Assembly: GCA_913055685.1 (NCBI GenBank)
Contig: CAJXKC010000002.1
Coordinates: 310,001 to 374,000, forward strand
Origin: an uncultured Flavobacteriales bacterium
GTDB taxonomy: Bacteria > Bacteroidota > Bacteroidia > Flavobacteriales > Schleiferiaceae
Direction: 5' to 3'
Length of the DNA: 64,000 nucleotides
The notes under the pieces are model-generated. The model was not told the origin of the DNA. It saw only the letters and a program-made list of their open reading frames with translations, and searched no databases. The stretch's first letter is position 1. Each line of letters begins with the position of its first letter. The position numbers were made by a program, and so were the translations under genes. This document shows positions 7,729 to 15,800 of the stretch, piece after piece.

Positions 7729-8679
7729 AATTTCGGACACGATCAAATCGGCGTGAACCCGCGAGTTCTCGATGAACCACTTATTGGTTTCTAGACCGCC
7801 GCAAATTACCCCCGCAAGGAAGATGTTCTCAACCGAGGATTCCATGGTCTTTTCGTTGTAGATGGGCTTTCGACTAGCCTCCGTCGAAAATTTAAGCCCT
7901 AGCTTTTCTAAAAGCTTAAAGTCGGGTCGGTAACCGGTAAGCGCCAATACGCGATCATTTTCGATTGTTTTTTCTTGACCCTCATGTTTGAAGTGAATCT
8001 GGTTCTCCTCAATACGGCTTAGCTCCGATTCGAAATAAGCCTTTATCGAACCTTCTTTAATGCGGTTTATAACATCGGGCCTAACCCAATACTTAACTCG
8101 TTCCGAAATTTCGCTTTCGCGGATAATCATACTTACTTCCTTGGCTCCTTTACGGTAAAGCTCCAAAGCTGCGTCTACGGCCGAGTTAGCCGCTCCTACC
8201 ACTGCTACTTTCAAATTGAAATAAGGGTGGGGGTCTTGATAATAGTGACTCACCTTTGATAGATCCTCACCCGGAATATTCAGTGGATTAATGAGATCGT
8301 AAAAGCCAGTGGCAAGGATCAAATTTTTAGTTCGGTAGCTTGACTTAGACGTTTTAAGTTCAAATACGCCATTCCTATCTTTTGTAGCTGAATAAAATGC
8401 TTCATGCAGATGCATCTTAAGCTGGTGGTGCATGGCAACTCGACGGTAGTATTCCAGGGCTTCAGATCGAGTGGGCTTGGTATTTTGGGAAATAAAAGGT
8501 ATGCCGCCAATCTCAAGTTTGTCGGCAGTTGAAAAGAAGGTCATGCTCTGCGGATAATGGTATAAACTATTCACCAAATATCCTTTGTCTATAATGAGGT
8601 AGGAGAGACCATTTTGCTTAGCGCTTATTGCCGTGGCCATTCCAATTGGACCGGCTCCAATTATTACAAGATCATACAT
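7708..8679 (-). CDS. ypdA: YpdA-family FAD-dependent disulfide reductase (putative)
   Basis: A 323-residue two-dinucleotide-binding flavoprotein. The FAD site is the N-terminal GAGPIG motif, and the NADPH site is VAVVGAANSA near residue 155. A conserved stretch (SLYHYPQSMTFFSTADKLEIG) identifies the YpdA family, which in Firmicutes reduces bacillithiol disulfide with NADPH. The cysteine reported as functionally important in the Staphylococcus enzyme (GGGPCG) is Ile here, so the chemistry may differ. ATG 8679 is used; the alternative TTG at 8721 would prepend 14 residues ahead of the Rossmann strand. Its 3' end overlaps cvfB by 21 bases. Confidence 0.87.
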   Translation of the reverse strand: MYDLVIIGAGPIGMATAISAKQNGLSYLIIDKGYLVNSLYHYPQSMTFFSTADKLEIGGIPFISQNTKPTRSEALEYYRRVAMHHQLKMHLHEAFYSATKDRNGVFELKTSKSSYRTKNLILATGFYDLINPLNIPGEDLSKVSHYYQDPHPYFNLKVAVVGAANSAVDAALELYRKGAKEVSMIIRESEISERVKYWVRPDVINRIKEGSIKAYFESELSRIEENQIHFKHEGQEKTIENDRVLALTGYRPDFKLLEKLGLKFSTEASRKPIYNEKTMESSVENIFLAGVICGGLETNKWFIENSRVHADLIVSEILRRSGN

Positions 8680-8793
8680 AAAATAGTAAGGTCTGAGAGC
8701 TACATTGGGTTCATAGGGCAAAATAAAAGAATGTAACTTGAAGCACGAATAATAAATGCCTAAAGCAGGAAATTGCCGATTAATCCGATTCCT

Positions 8794-9708
8794 ATGAAGA
8801 AGTATTTATCCCTCTTAGGTCTGTTGAGTTTAAGCCTTATGCTTTCTTGTAATCAGCAGGCAAGCGAAAAGCAAGAGGCAAAAAAAGAGGCCTTGAAGTT
8901 TGCCAAAACTAAGGGCTATTTGAAGAATAACTGTTTAAGTTGTCACTCAGAAACAGCTGGTGAAGGAGAGCGATTAGCCCCTCCTTTCTTTGCAATTCGG
9001 AAGCATTATTTAAAACGATACCCCAATGAGGAAGCTTTCACTAAGGCTATGAAGAGCTTTTTGCTAAACCCTCAGAAAGATCATGCCCTCATGCAAGGTG
9101 CGGTCGATAAGTTCGGACTAATGCCACCCTTGAATTACCCCGAAGGACAATTAGAGGATATCGTGGAATACCTATATGAGGTAGAACAGCCGAAACCTCA
9201 GCACAAAGTAGCTTCAGATAAATCCCTAGCAAAAGCTAAAAAAATGGCGCTTGCCACTAAAAAAGTATTGGGTAAGAATTTAATGACCGCTTTACAAGAT
9301 AGCGGGAAGTATCATGCCTTAAGCTTTTGCAATGTCCGCGCTATTCCTCTAACCGACAGCATGTCGCAAAACTTAGCCCATTCGATTAAAAGAGTGAGCG
9401 ATAAAGCGAGAAACCCTAATAATAGAGCTTCTCAATTCGAAAGGGATATTCTAGCTCAATTCCGCACCCAGCTCGAGAATGGCGAGGAGCCAGAAGGTCA
9501 AATCGCGAAATTGGCAAGTGGTGATTATGCCTATTACCCGATTATAACCAATGCCATGTGTCTTCAATGTCATGGTGAAATAGGCAAAGATCTAGATTCC
9601 GATTTTTATAAGGAGCTTAAAAAACTGTATCCCCAAGACGAAGCAATTGGCTACCAAACAAACCAATTGCGTGGAATGTGGGTCGTTGAGCTTAGTGAGT
9701 CTAATTAA
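8794..9708 (+). CDS. Lipoprotein fusing cytochrome c to a DUF3365 (Tll0287-like) haem domain
   Basis: A 304-residue exported dihaem protein. A lipoprotein signal ends at Cys19 (SLMLSC), so it is membrane-anchored in the periplasm or outer membrane. Residues ~35-130 form a small cytochrome c with Cys47-x-x-Cys50-His51 and a downstream GLMPPLNYP methionine ligand loop. Residues ~140-304 match DUF3365, with SFCNVRAIPLTDSM and a second CxxCH, Cys256-x-x-Cys259-His260. DUF3365 is usually found alone or on sensor kinases; joined to a cytochrome it suggests electron transfer or redox/gas sensing. ATG 8794 is chosen over TTG 8773. It overlaps the convergent DASS transporter by 8 bases. Confidence 0.88.
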   Translation: MKKYLSLLGLLSLSLMLSCNQQASEKQEAKKEALKFAKTKGYLKNNCLSCHSETAGEGERLAPPFFAIRKHYLKRYPNEEAFTKAMKSFLLNPQKDHALMQGAVDKFGLMPPLNYPEGQLEDIVEYLYEVEQPKPQHKVASDKSLAKAKKMALATKKVLGKNLMTALQDSGKYHALSFCNVRAIPLTDSMSQNLAHSIKRVSDKARNPNNRASQFERDILAQFRTQLENGEEPEGQIAKLASGDYAYYPIITNAMCLQCHGEIGKDLDSDFYKELKKLYPQDEAIGYQTNQLRGMWVVELSESN

Positions 9709-11128
9709 AGAAAAAGGGAACCAAGAAATAGCTATATAGGGCTATTAAAAGGATGCTTATTAGGTTAAGGAATAGTCCAGTGCGGGCCATGTCTTTGGTG
9801 TTTAACAAGCCGCTACTATATACAATGGCGTTCGGAGGGGTGGCAATAGGAAGCATAAAGGCACAACTTGCCCCAAGGGTTAGGGGAATCGCTAAACTAA
9901 GCTCATCGAGTCCAAGGCTGCGCGCAATTATAAAGCTTACTGGAATAAACACTGATACGAGTGCCACATTGCTCATTACCTCGGTTAAAAACACTGCAAA
10001 GGCGGTAATGATAAGTAGTATTAACAATTGATTTTGCCAACCACTGGCAATGATTAGGTCCGCAATAGACTCAACCAATTTTGAGGTTTCCAAAGCTTTG
10101 GCTAGGGATAGTCCGCCGCCAAAGAGCAAAATGATGTTCCAAGGTAATTTTCCCAAGTCTTTGGCTAGGAGTAGACTCTTTTCACTTTGCTTGTTTGCGG
10201 GAATAATAAAGAGTAAAACCATCCCAGACAAAGCGATTATCGTGTCGGATAAACTATTCAGGGCTTCAATCCGATTAATTTGAGAACGGAAAATCCATGC
10301 GAAGGCCATTAAGCCTAATATAATAGCGGTACGCCTTTCGGCGGATGACATATTTCCCAAAGCGCTCAGCTCTTCCTTAAGCACCGCTTCTATACCTTCT
10401 AATTTTAATTTTACAGGGTAAAAAACCTTTGCCAGTAGAAGCCATAGGATAATTATTAATGTGATGCATAAGGGCAAAGCGAAGCTTATCCAATCGGCAA
10501 AAGCTAAATCGACCGCCAAACTACTACTGCTAAAACTGGCTAAAACTAGATTAGGTGGAGTGCCAATAAGGGTACTCATTCCGCCAATATTTGCCGCATA
10601 TGCAATACCTAAGAGTAAGCTGATGGCTAAATTCTTAGTGCTTTTACTTTCGGGCAGTTTTTGGGCGAGTAGTTGATAGAGGCTTAAACCAATAGGAAGC
10701 ATCATTACCGTGGTAGCGGTATTCGAAATCCACATGCTTAGTAAGGCGGTTGCGAGAATAGTACCCAAGAGAATTCGAGCCGGACTACTTCCACTTAGCC
10801 TTAATATGTTTAGGGCGATGCGTCGGTGTAAATTCCATTTTTCAATCGCAAGACCGAGGGCAAAGCCTCCCAGAAATAGAAAAATTATCGGGTGACCGTA
10901 TAATGCTCCCACCGTTTTTGCCTCCATTAGGTTTAAAAGCGGAAAGAGGATTAAAGGTAATAATGCGGTTACCCCTAAAGGGATGAGGTTGGACATCCAC
11001 CAACTAAGCATCCATACTAAAATGCCTAAAACCTGCATTTGTGCTTGTGGGAGGAAGTTTAGCTTACTGAGTAATAAAAAGGCCAGGGGCCCAATGCCTA
11101 AAAAGATAATTTTCCGTCTAAGGGTCAT
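9701..11128 (-). CDS. DASS/SLC13-family anion:sodium symporter
   Basis: A 475-residue inner-membrane transporter with ~11-12 hydrophobic segments. Two SNT-type substrate/sodium motifs typical of DASS carriers are present: MWISNTATTVMMLPIG near residue 150 and TEVMSNVALVSVFIPV near residue 400. NIGGMSTLIGTPPNLVL and LPIATPPNAIVY are the paired hairpin tips. Family members take up di- or tricarboxylates or sulfate with Na+; the substrate cannot be assigned here. ATG 11128 (MTLRRKIIF) replaces the TTG at 11176, which would add a non-conserved leader. It converges on the cytochrome lipoprotein with an 8-base overlap. Confidence 0.9.
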   Translation of the reverse strand: MTLRRKIIFLGIGPLAFLLLSKLNFLPQAQMQVLGILVWMLSWWMSNLIPLGVTALLPLILFPLLNLMEAKTVGALYGHPIIFLFLGGFALGLAIEKWNLHRRIALNILRLSGSSPARILLGTILATALLSMWISNTATTVMMLPIGLSLYQLLAQKLPESKSTKNLAISLLLGIAYAANIGGMSTLIGTPPNLVLASFSSSSLAVDLAFADWISFALPLCITLIIILWLLLAKVFYPVKLKLEGIEAVLKEELSALGNMSSAERRTAIILGLMAFAWIFRSQINRIEALNSLSDTIIALSGMVLLFIIPANKQSEKSLLLAKDLGKLPWNIILLFGGGLSLAKALETSKLVESIADLIIASGWQNQLLILLIITAFAVFLTEVMSNVALVSVFIPVSFIIARSLGLDELSLAIPLTLGASCAFMLPIATPPNAIVYSSGLLNTKDMARTGLFLNLISILLIALYSYFLVPFFFN

Positions 11129-11218
11129 TTTCAACCTTTGGTCTAAAATTAAGAAGGCTTCGCTTAAAAAGGCCAATCTTTGAGATGCAATTCTTAATTT
11201 TAAGAGCAGATAGTAAGC

Positions 11219-13999
11219 ATGAAAAATTCTCTTCCTTCTGGCATCGATATGGTTTATCGTTTTAAACCGGATGGCACTTATCTATATATGAACTCTAAAG
11301 TCGCCGAATTTCTGGGCTTTAGCCAGGAGGAAATGCTTGGGCGTCACTTTCTGGAATTTGTAAAAGAAGATCAGCACGAGGAGGTAAAGGAGTTTTATTA
11401 TCAACAAATTCGAGAGCGTCAACCTTCCACTTATTCTGAGTTTCAAGTTCGACAAAAGGATGGCAATTTTCGCTGGGTGGGTCAGAGTATTGAGCTTATC
11501 TGCGAGAATGAAGAGGTGGTGGAATTACTCGGCGTAGCTCGGGATATTACCGAGCAAAAGGAAACCCTAAAGAAATTGGACATTAGTGATTTCCGTTTGC
11601 GCACGGTGATAGACAATATGGATGCCGCTATCCTAGTGGAGGACGAAAACCGAGTGCTTCAATTTGTAAACCAGAAGTTTTGCCAATACTTTGGCATTCC
11701 TGCACAGCCAGAGGAATTGGTGGGAATGGACTGCGCTCTAGCTGCGGAACAATCAAAGGAATTATTCGATGATCCGGAATCTTTTTTAAAGGGGATTTCC
11801 AAAAGCCTTAGCAACAAAGTAAATCACAGCGGCGAGCGCCTCAAGCTCAAAGACGAAAGAGTTTTTGAAAGAGTCTACGTACCGTTCTACAAAGGGGAGG
11901 TTTACAGTGGTCATATGTGGATATACCGAGATGTTACCCTGCGCGTATTAAGTGATCAGGCCATCAAGGAATCGGAAAAGAAATACAGGGAGGTTATTCA
12001 GAATATCGACCTCGGATTAATGGAGGTGGATACGAACGAAACCATTCTATTTGCCAATAAGCCCTTTCTAGAAGCTACTGGATATGAGCTTCATGAAATA
12101 GTAGGTAAAAATGCCCGGGAGGTATTTTTATGGGAAGAAGACCGCAAAATACATGATGAAATTCTGGGACTTACTTCCGAACAAAGGGCTTCCGATCAGT
12201 CCAGTGCCTATGAATTGCCGCTTAGGGCAAAGAATGGTGATCAATTATGGTTTCTTATTTCGGGGGCTCCCATTAAGGACTTTGAAGGCAAGATTATCGG
12301 CTCACTCGGAATTCATCACAATATTAGTGATCTAAAAAAGCTACAAGGCCAGTTAATTTACCGTACCCAATTACAGGAAACTCTTTTAAGATTGGCGGGT
12401 GACCTAATTAATATTGACCTTAATCAGGAATCCAATATTATTAATGAGGCCTTAGCGCAAATTGGTTCCTTCGTTAAGGCCGATCGAGCCTACATTTTCG
12501 ATTATCATTTTCCAGAAAATATCACTAGCAATACCTACGAGTGGTGTGAAGAAGGTATAGAACCAGAGATCACGAATTTGCAAGAAGTTCCATTAGATGC
12601 GATTCCTGATTGGCCCGAGACACACGCCAAGGGAGAGGCGATGATTCACAAGGATGTGATGGCTATGGACCCGGAAAGCCCCATCCGACAAATATTGGAA
12701 CCCCAGGGGATTCAGTCTATTATAACCGTTCCCATTGGTGCCGGTGAAGATCTAGTCGGTTTTATTGGCTTCGATGCGGTGCGCAATCGAAGAAACTGGA
12801 CCAATACCGATGTGGAATTATTGAGCTTCATGGCTCAATTATTATTGACCCATCACCATCGAAAGGCGGCCAGCAAGCGACTGGAGGATACCGAACTTAT
12901 GCAAAGAACCATTTTGCAGAGTGCTCTGGATGCTGTAGTGATTATTGATGAGAATGGCTTGGTGCGTTTTTGGAATGCAAATGCCGAGGAAATTTTTGGT
13001 TACAAGGAAGAAGAAACCTTGGGCAAATCGCTAAGCGGAATTATTATCCCAGAAAAATTCCAGATGGCCCATGAAAGGGGAATGCAGCATTATATGGAAA
13101 CAGGTGAGGGGGCGGTATTAAACCAGCGTATTGAATTGGTATCAATTCATCGCGACGGGCATTCATTTCCGGTTGAACTGAGTATCATACCTATTAAGGT
13201 TGGTCGGCGTCAGTTGTTTGCCTCCTTTTTAAGGGATATTAGTGCTCGAAAGAAAGCTGAGGATGATATGAATGCCGCATTGGAGCAGCAAAAGGATTTG
13301 GCCAAGATGAAGTCGAGGTTAATTTCTATGGCCTCCCATGAGTTTAGAACCCCACTCACTACAATTAAAGCCAATGCAGAAATGTTAGAGATTTGGTCCG
13401 AGAGTCTTTCTGAAGATCTTACCGAAAAAGCCAAGAAATACTTTAAGCGACTGAATAGTGAGATTGACCGTTTAAGTAATATCATGACCGATATCCTTAT
13501 TATGGGAAGGTTAGATTCAGGTAAGATTAAGCTTAAGCCGCGCAATGTGGATCTTTACGATCATATTTTAAGTTATGCAGAAAGACATTATTCTAATCGT
13601 CAAGATAAGCGAGAGTTGGAAGTGACTCTAGCTGGAGCTCCTAAGCTGTTACCCATTGATACGGAAATATTCGATCACGTTTTAGGGAATTTAGTAAGCA
13701 ATGCCTTTAAATATTCTAAAGGTTCAAAAAACCCTAAATTGACCCTAAATTTTGCGGCTGATTATGTGAGACTATCCGTAATAGATTATGGAATTGGTAT
13801 CCCAGAGGAAGAGCAAAATAAAATATTCAATTCTTTTTACCGCGCCGAAAATACCAGAGGCTTTGAAGGTAGTGGAATGGGCTTGGCAATTGTTAAACAA
13901 ATGACGGATATGTGTAATATCGAACTCAATGTGTACAGCTCTCTAAATGAGGGTACGGAGTTCGTGCTTAATATCCCTTATAAACTGAATAATGGATAA
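11219..13999 (+). CDS. PAS/GAF multi-sensor histidine kinase
   Basis: A 926-residue soluble kinase with no transmembrane segment. Domains in order: PAS (~8-115), PAS (~125-245), PAS (~253-372), GAF (~385-550), PAS (~560-680), DHp helix pair with phospho-acceptor His707 in MASHEFRTPL, and HATPase_c (~770-926) with N box NLVSNAFKYS, G1 box DYGIGIP and G2 box GSGMGLA. All catalytic motifs are intact. Several PAS domains end in typical DIT/DIS exits before the next helix. It overlaps the downstream LytTR response regulator by 8 bases, so the two are a cognate pair made from one message. The signal is unknown; cytoplasmic redox, light or small-molecule cues are possible. Confidence 0.95.
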   Translation: MKNSLPSGIDMVYRFKPDGTYLYMNSKVAEFLGFSQEEMLGRHFLEFVKEDQHEEVKEFYYQQIRERQPSTYSEFQVRQKDGNFRWVGQSIELICENEEVVELLGVARDITEQKETLKKLDISDFRLRTVIDNMDAAILVEDENRVLQFVNQKFCQYFGIPAQPEELVGMDCALAAEQSKELFDDPESFLKGISKSLSNKVNHSGERLKLKDERVFERVYVPFYKGEVYSGHMWIYRDVTLRVLSDQAIKESEKKYREVIQNIDLGLMEVDTNETILFANKPFLEATGYELHEIVGKNAREVFLWEEDRKIHDEILGLTSEQRASDQSSAYELPLRAKNGDQLWFLISGAPIKDFEGKIIGSLGIHHNISDLKKLQGQLIYRTQLQETLLRLAGDLINIDLNQESNIINEALAQIGSFVKADRAYIFDYHFPENITSNTYEWCEEGIEPEITNLQEVPLDAIPDWPETHAKGEAMIHKDVMAMDPESPIRQILEPQGIQSIITVPIGAGEDLVGFIGFDAVRNRRNWTNTDVELLSFMAQLLLTHHHRKAASKRLEDTELMQRTILQSALDAVVIIDENGLVRFWNANAEEIFGYKEEETLGKSLSGIIIPEKFQMAHERGMQHYMETGEGAVLNQRIELVSIHRDGHSFPVELSIIPIKVGRRQLFASFLRDISARKKAEDDMNAALEQQKDLAKMKSRLISMASHEFRTPLTTIKANAEMLEIWSESLSEDLTEKAKKYFKRLNSEIDRLSNIMTDILIMGRLDSGKIKLKPRNVDLYDHILSYAERHYSNRQDKRELEVTLAGAPKLLPIDTEIFDHVLGNLVSNAFKYSKGSKNPKLTLNFAADYVRLSVIDYGIGIPEEEQNKIFNSFYRAENTRGFEGSGMGLAIVKQMTDMCNIELNVYSSLNEGTEFVLNIPYKLNNG

Positions 14000-14723
14000 A
14001 TTAAATATTCTTGTGGTCGAAGATGATCCTATGATCGCGGAGAGTCTTCAAGAAATGTTGGAGTTGTTAGGACATAATGTTCTTCGGGTGGCCGAAAGTG
14101 GTGAGGAAGCCGTACTTCAGTTATGTGAGCAAGAACCCGATTTAATATTATTAGATATTCAGCTAAAGGGTAAGATGGATGGAGTAGAGGTGGCGAAATT
14201 GGTGCGCACCAAATACAATATTCCATTCATTTTCACCACCGCTTACGCTGATGGGCCGACCATTGAGCGGGCTAAAGCAGAAGGACCATTCGGCTATATT
14301 GTAAAGCCCTATGGGGTGAAGGATATCATGGCCGCTATCGAGGTGGCCATGTCTAATTACCGATTATTTAAAGAATTAAATGGGAATACTCCAGCCGCAC
14401 CGATGGCTCTAAATGATCATCTTTATATTAAGGTTGATCAGCGCTTATTAAAGGTAAAAATGACCGAAATCCTTTATATCGAGGCAAAGGGAGATTACGT
14501 TTTATTCAAGACCAAGGACGAAAGCTTAATTGTTTACTCAACCCTTAAGAATGTGGTGTCTAAACTTTCCGAGATTCACTTTATGCAAGTACATCGTTCC
14601 TTCGTAGTAAACTTAAATAGTATTGATGACATCGAGGAAACTAGTTTAAGCATTGGCAAAAAGGTAATTCCTATCAGTAGGTCTAACCGACAAGCGCTTC
14701 TGGCTCGCATTAATACCCTCTAA
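13992..14723 (+). CDS. LytTR-family response regulator
   Basis: A 243-residue regulator with a CheY-like receiver (1-~125; acidic pocket Glu10-Asp11-Asp12, phospho-acceptor Asp55 in LILLDIQL, Thr/Ala switch in FIFTTAYAD, Lys in IVKPYG) and a C-terminal LytTR DNA-binding domain (~142-243, starting YIKVDQRLLKVKMTEILYIEAKGDY as family match). LytTR proteins bind direct repeats upstream of target genes. The ATG lies inside the last codons of the kinase gene (8-base overlap), indicating translational coupling. No obvious terminator follows within the 129-base gap. Confidence 0.94.
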   Translation: MDKLNILVVEDDPMIAESLQEMLELLGHNVLRVAESGEEAVLQLCEQEPDLILLDIQLKGKMDGVEVAKLVRTKYNIPFIFTTAYADGPTIERAKAEGPFGYIVKPYGVKDIMAAIEVAMSNYRLFKELNGNTPAAPMALNDHLYIKVDQRLLKVKMTEILYIEAKGDYVLFKTKDESLIVYSTLKNVVSKLSEIHFMQVHRSFVVNLNSIDDIEETSLSIGKKVIPISRSNRQALLARINTL

Positions 14724-14852
14724 TCCATTCGTCGGCTAATTTTTACTTTTCATCCGGAAGGGCTTTTCAACCATCTAATATTTCCCTAGCAATCTGTAGT
14801 CACCAGTACTTTCGTATAGTGATTTAAATAAACCTCCTTTAAACAGATTGTT

Positions 14853-15710
14853 ATGAACCGTTATAAAGAACTATTAGAAGGTCGCACCAAAATTGCGGTA
14901 TTGGGATTAAACGAAGAGTCCATGGACTTGGCCTTAAATCTTGGCGAAAACTATTCCGTACTTATTGGCGATCTAGCCAAAGAAGGTCAAATGGAATTAG
15001 ATGTATTTCTTAGTCGCAAAGGATTCCATCATATAAATACTAGTGGTAAAAGCATCGAGCTTGTCTCAAACGCATCCGAACTGCGTGCAGCGGGAGTTTA
15101 TTATCTAAATGGAATTACTTCCAGCATTATGGATTGGGATTCTGTGAAAGAAACAGCAAATCTAATTGGCCGTACCTTAAATGCTGGTGATTGGGTGGTC
15201 TTTGGTGCGCATATAGATCCCGATATGGCGGAAGTAGTATTGATTGACATCTTGCAATCTAAAAGTGGTCTGGAACTAGGTAATGGTTTTGAAATTTCAT
15301 TTTGTCCAGCACTAATTAAAACTGCCAACTTCGATAATATGAGTAATGAGATGAAGCTATCTCATAATCTAATTATTAGTGAAGTAGAGAAAATTTTCAA
15401 GGTTAAATCAGGGGGGGAGTTTGGTAGTAACCAAATTAACTTTCGGGACCCCAAACAAGAATTAAACACAATAAAGGCTAAGGTTGCTCAATTATGGGTA
15501 CCCATGCTAAATGATATGACCCCAGGTACTTTTCGCGAATTTGTTGATCTAGCAGTTAACAACAGCTTTTTAGATGCATATAACCATTTAAAAATGTCCA
15601 ATGAAATTAAAGTAGACTGGAAGCGCTTTTTTAGACTTGCTACAAGAGCTGGTCTCAATCATCGTATTGAAGATATAGCGGTCTTAAGTGGACTTCGACA
15701 AGTTGGTTAA
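14853..15710 (+). CDS. Degenerate nucleotide-sugar-dehydrogenase-like protein, probably non-catalytic
   Basis: A 285-residue protein with no clear family label but visible resemblance to the N-terminal half of UDP-sugar dehydrogenases (TviB/WbpO type): YKELLEGRTKIAVLGL at the start, and the stretch around residues 95-160 (LNAGDWVVFGAHIDPDMAE, then SGLELGNGFEISFCPALI) follows the KKGDIVVYESTVYPG...SGLKFNEDFFVGYSPERI pattern. The NAD-binding GLGYVG has become GLNEES, the TP(T/I) loop is lost, and the catalytic GGHCIGVDPYY region and UDP-binding domain are missing. The last ~100 residues match nothing I recognise. It is a single-gene unit closed by a strong terminator. It may be a repurposed binding or regulatory protein; the function is unknown. 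Confidence 0.6.
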   Translation: MNRYKELLEGRTKIAVLGLNEESMDLALNLGENYSVLIGDLAKEGQMELDVFLSRKGFHHINTSGKSIELVSNASELRAAGVYYLNGITSSIMDWDSVKETANLIGRTLNAGDWVVFGAHIDPDMAEVVLIDILQSKSGLELGNGFEISFCPALIKTANFDNMSNEMKLSHNLIISEVEKIFKVKSGGEFGSNQINFRDPKQELNTIKAKVAQLWVPMLNDMTPGTFREFVDLAVNNSFLDAYNHLKMSNEIKVDWKRFFRLATRAGLNHRIEDIAVLSGLRQVG

Positions 15711-15749
15711 ATAGAGAAGGAGGGAATTGCTCCTAGCAATCAGAAATAG

Positions 15750-15776
15750 AAAAGGGCTCAATTTGAGCCCTTTTCT
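15750..15776. terminator. Bidirectional terminator between the dehydrogenase-like gene and clpC
   Basis: A near-perfect palindrome, AAAAGGGCTCA (15750-15760) / TGAGCCCTTTT (15764-15774), has an A-run on the left and T-run on the right, so it can stop transcripts of both convergent genes. Confidence 0.88.
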
Positions 15777-15800
15777 AGTTTAATAAGATTATAGAATTAC

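Noticed and set aside
9753-11183. Plus-strand open frames opposite the DASS transporter gene
   Set aside because: They are antisense shadows of the transporter, without recognisable domains or start context.
14724-14852. Promoter-like TACTTTCG (14807-14814) before the dehydrogenase-like gene
   Set aside because: It has a mismatch to TAnnTTTG and no -33 element, so I do not list it as a promoter.
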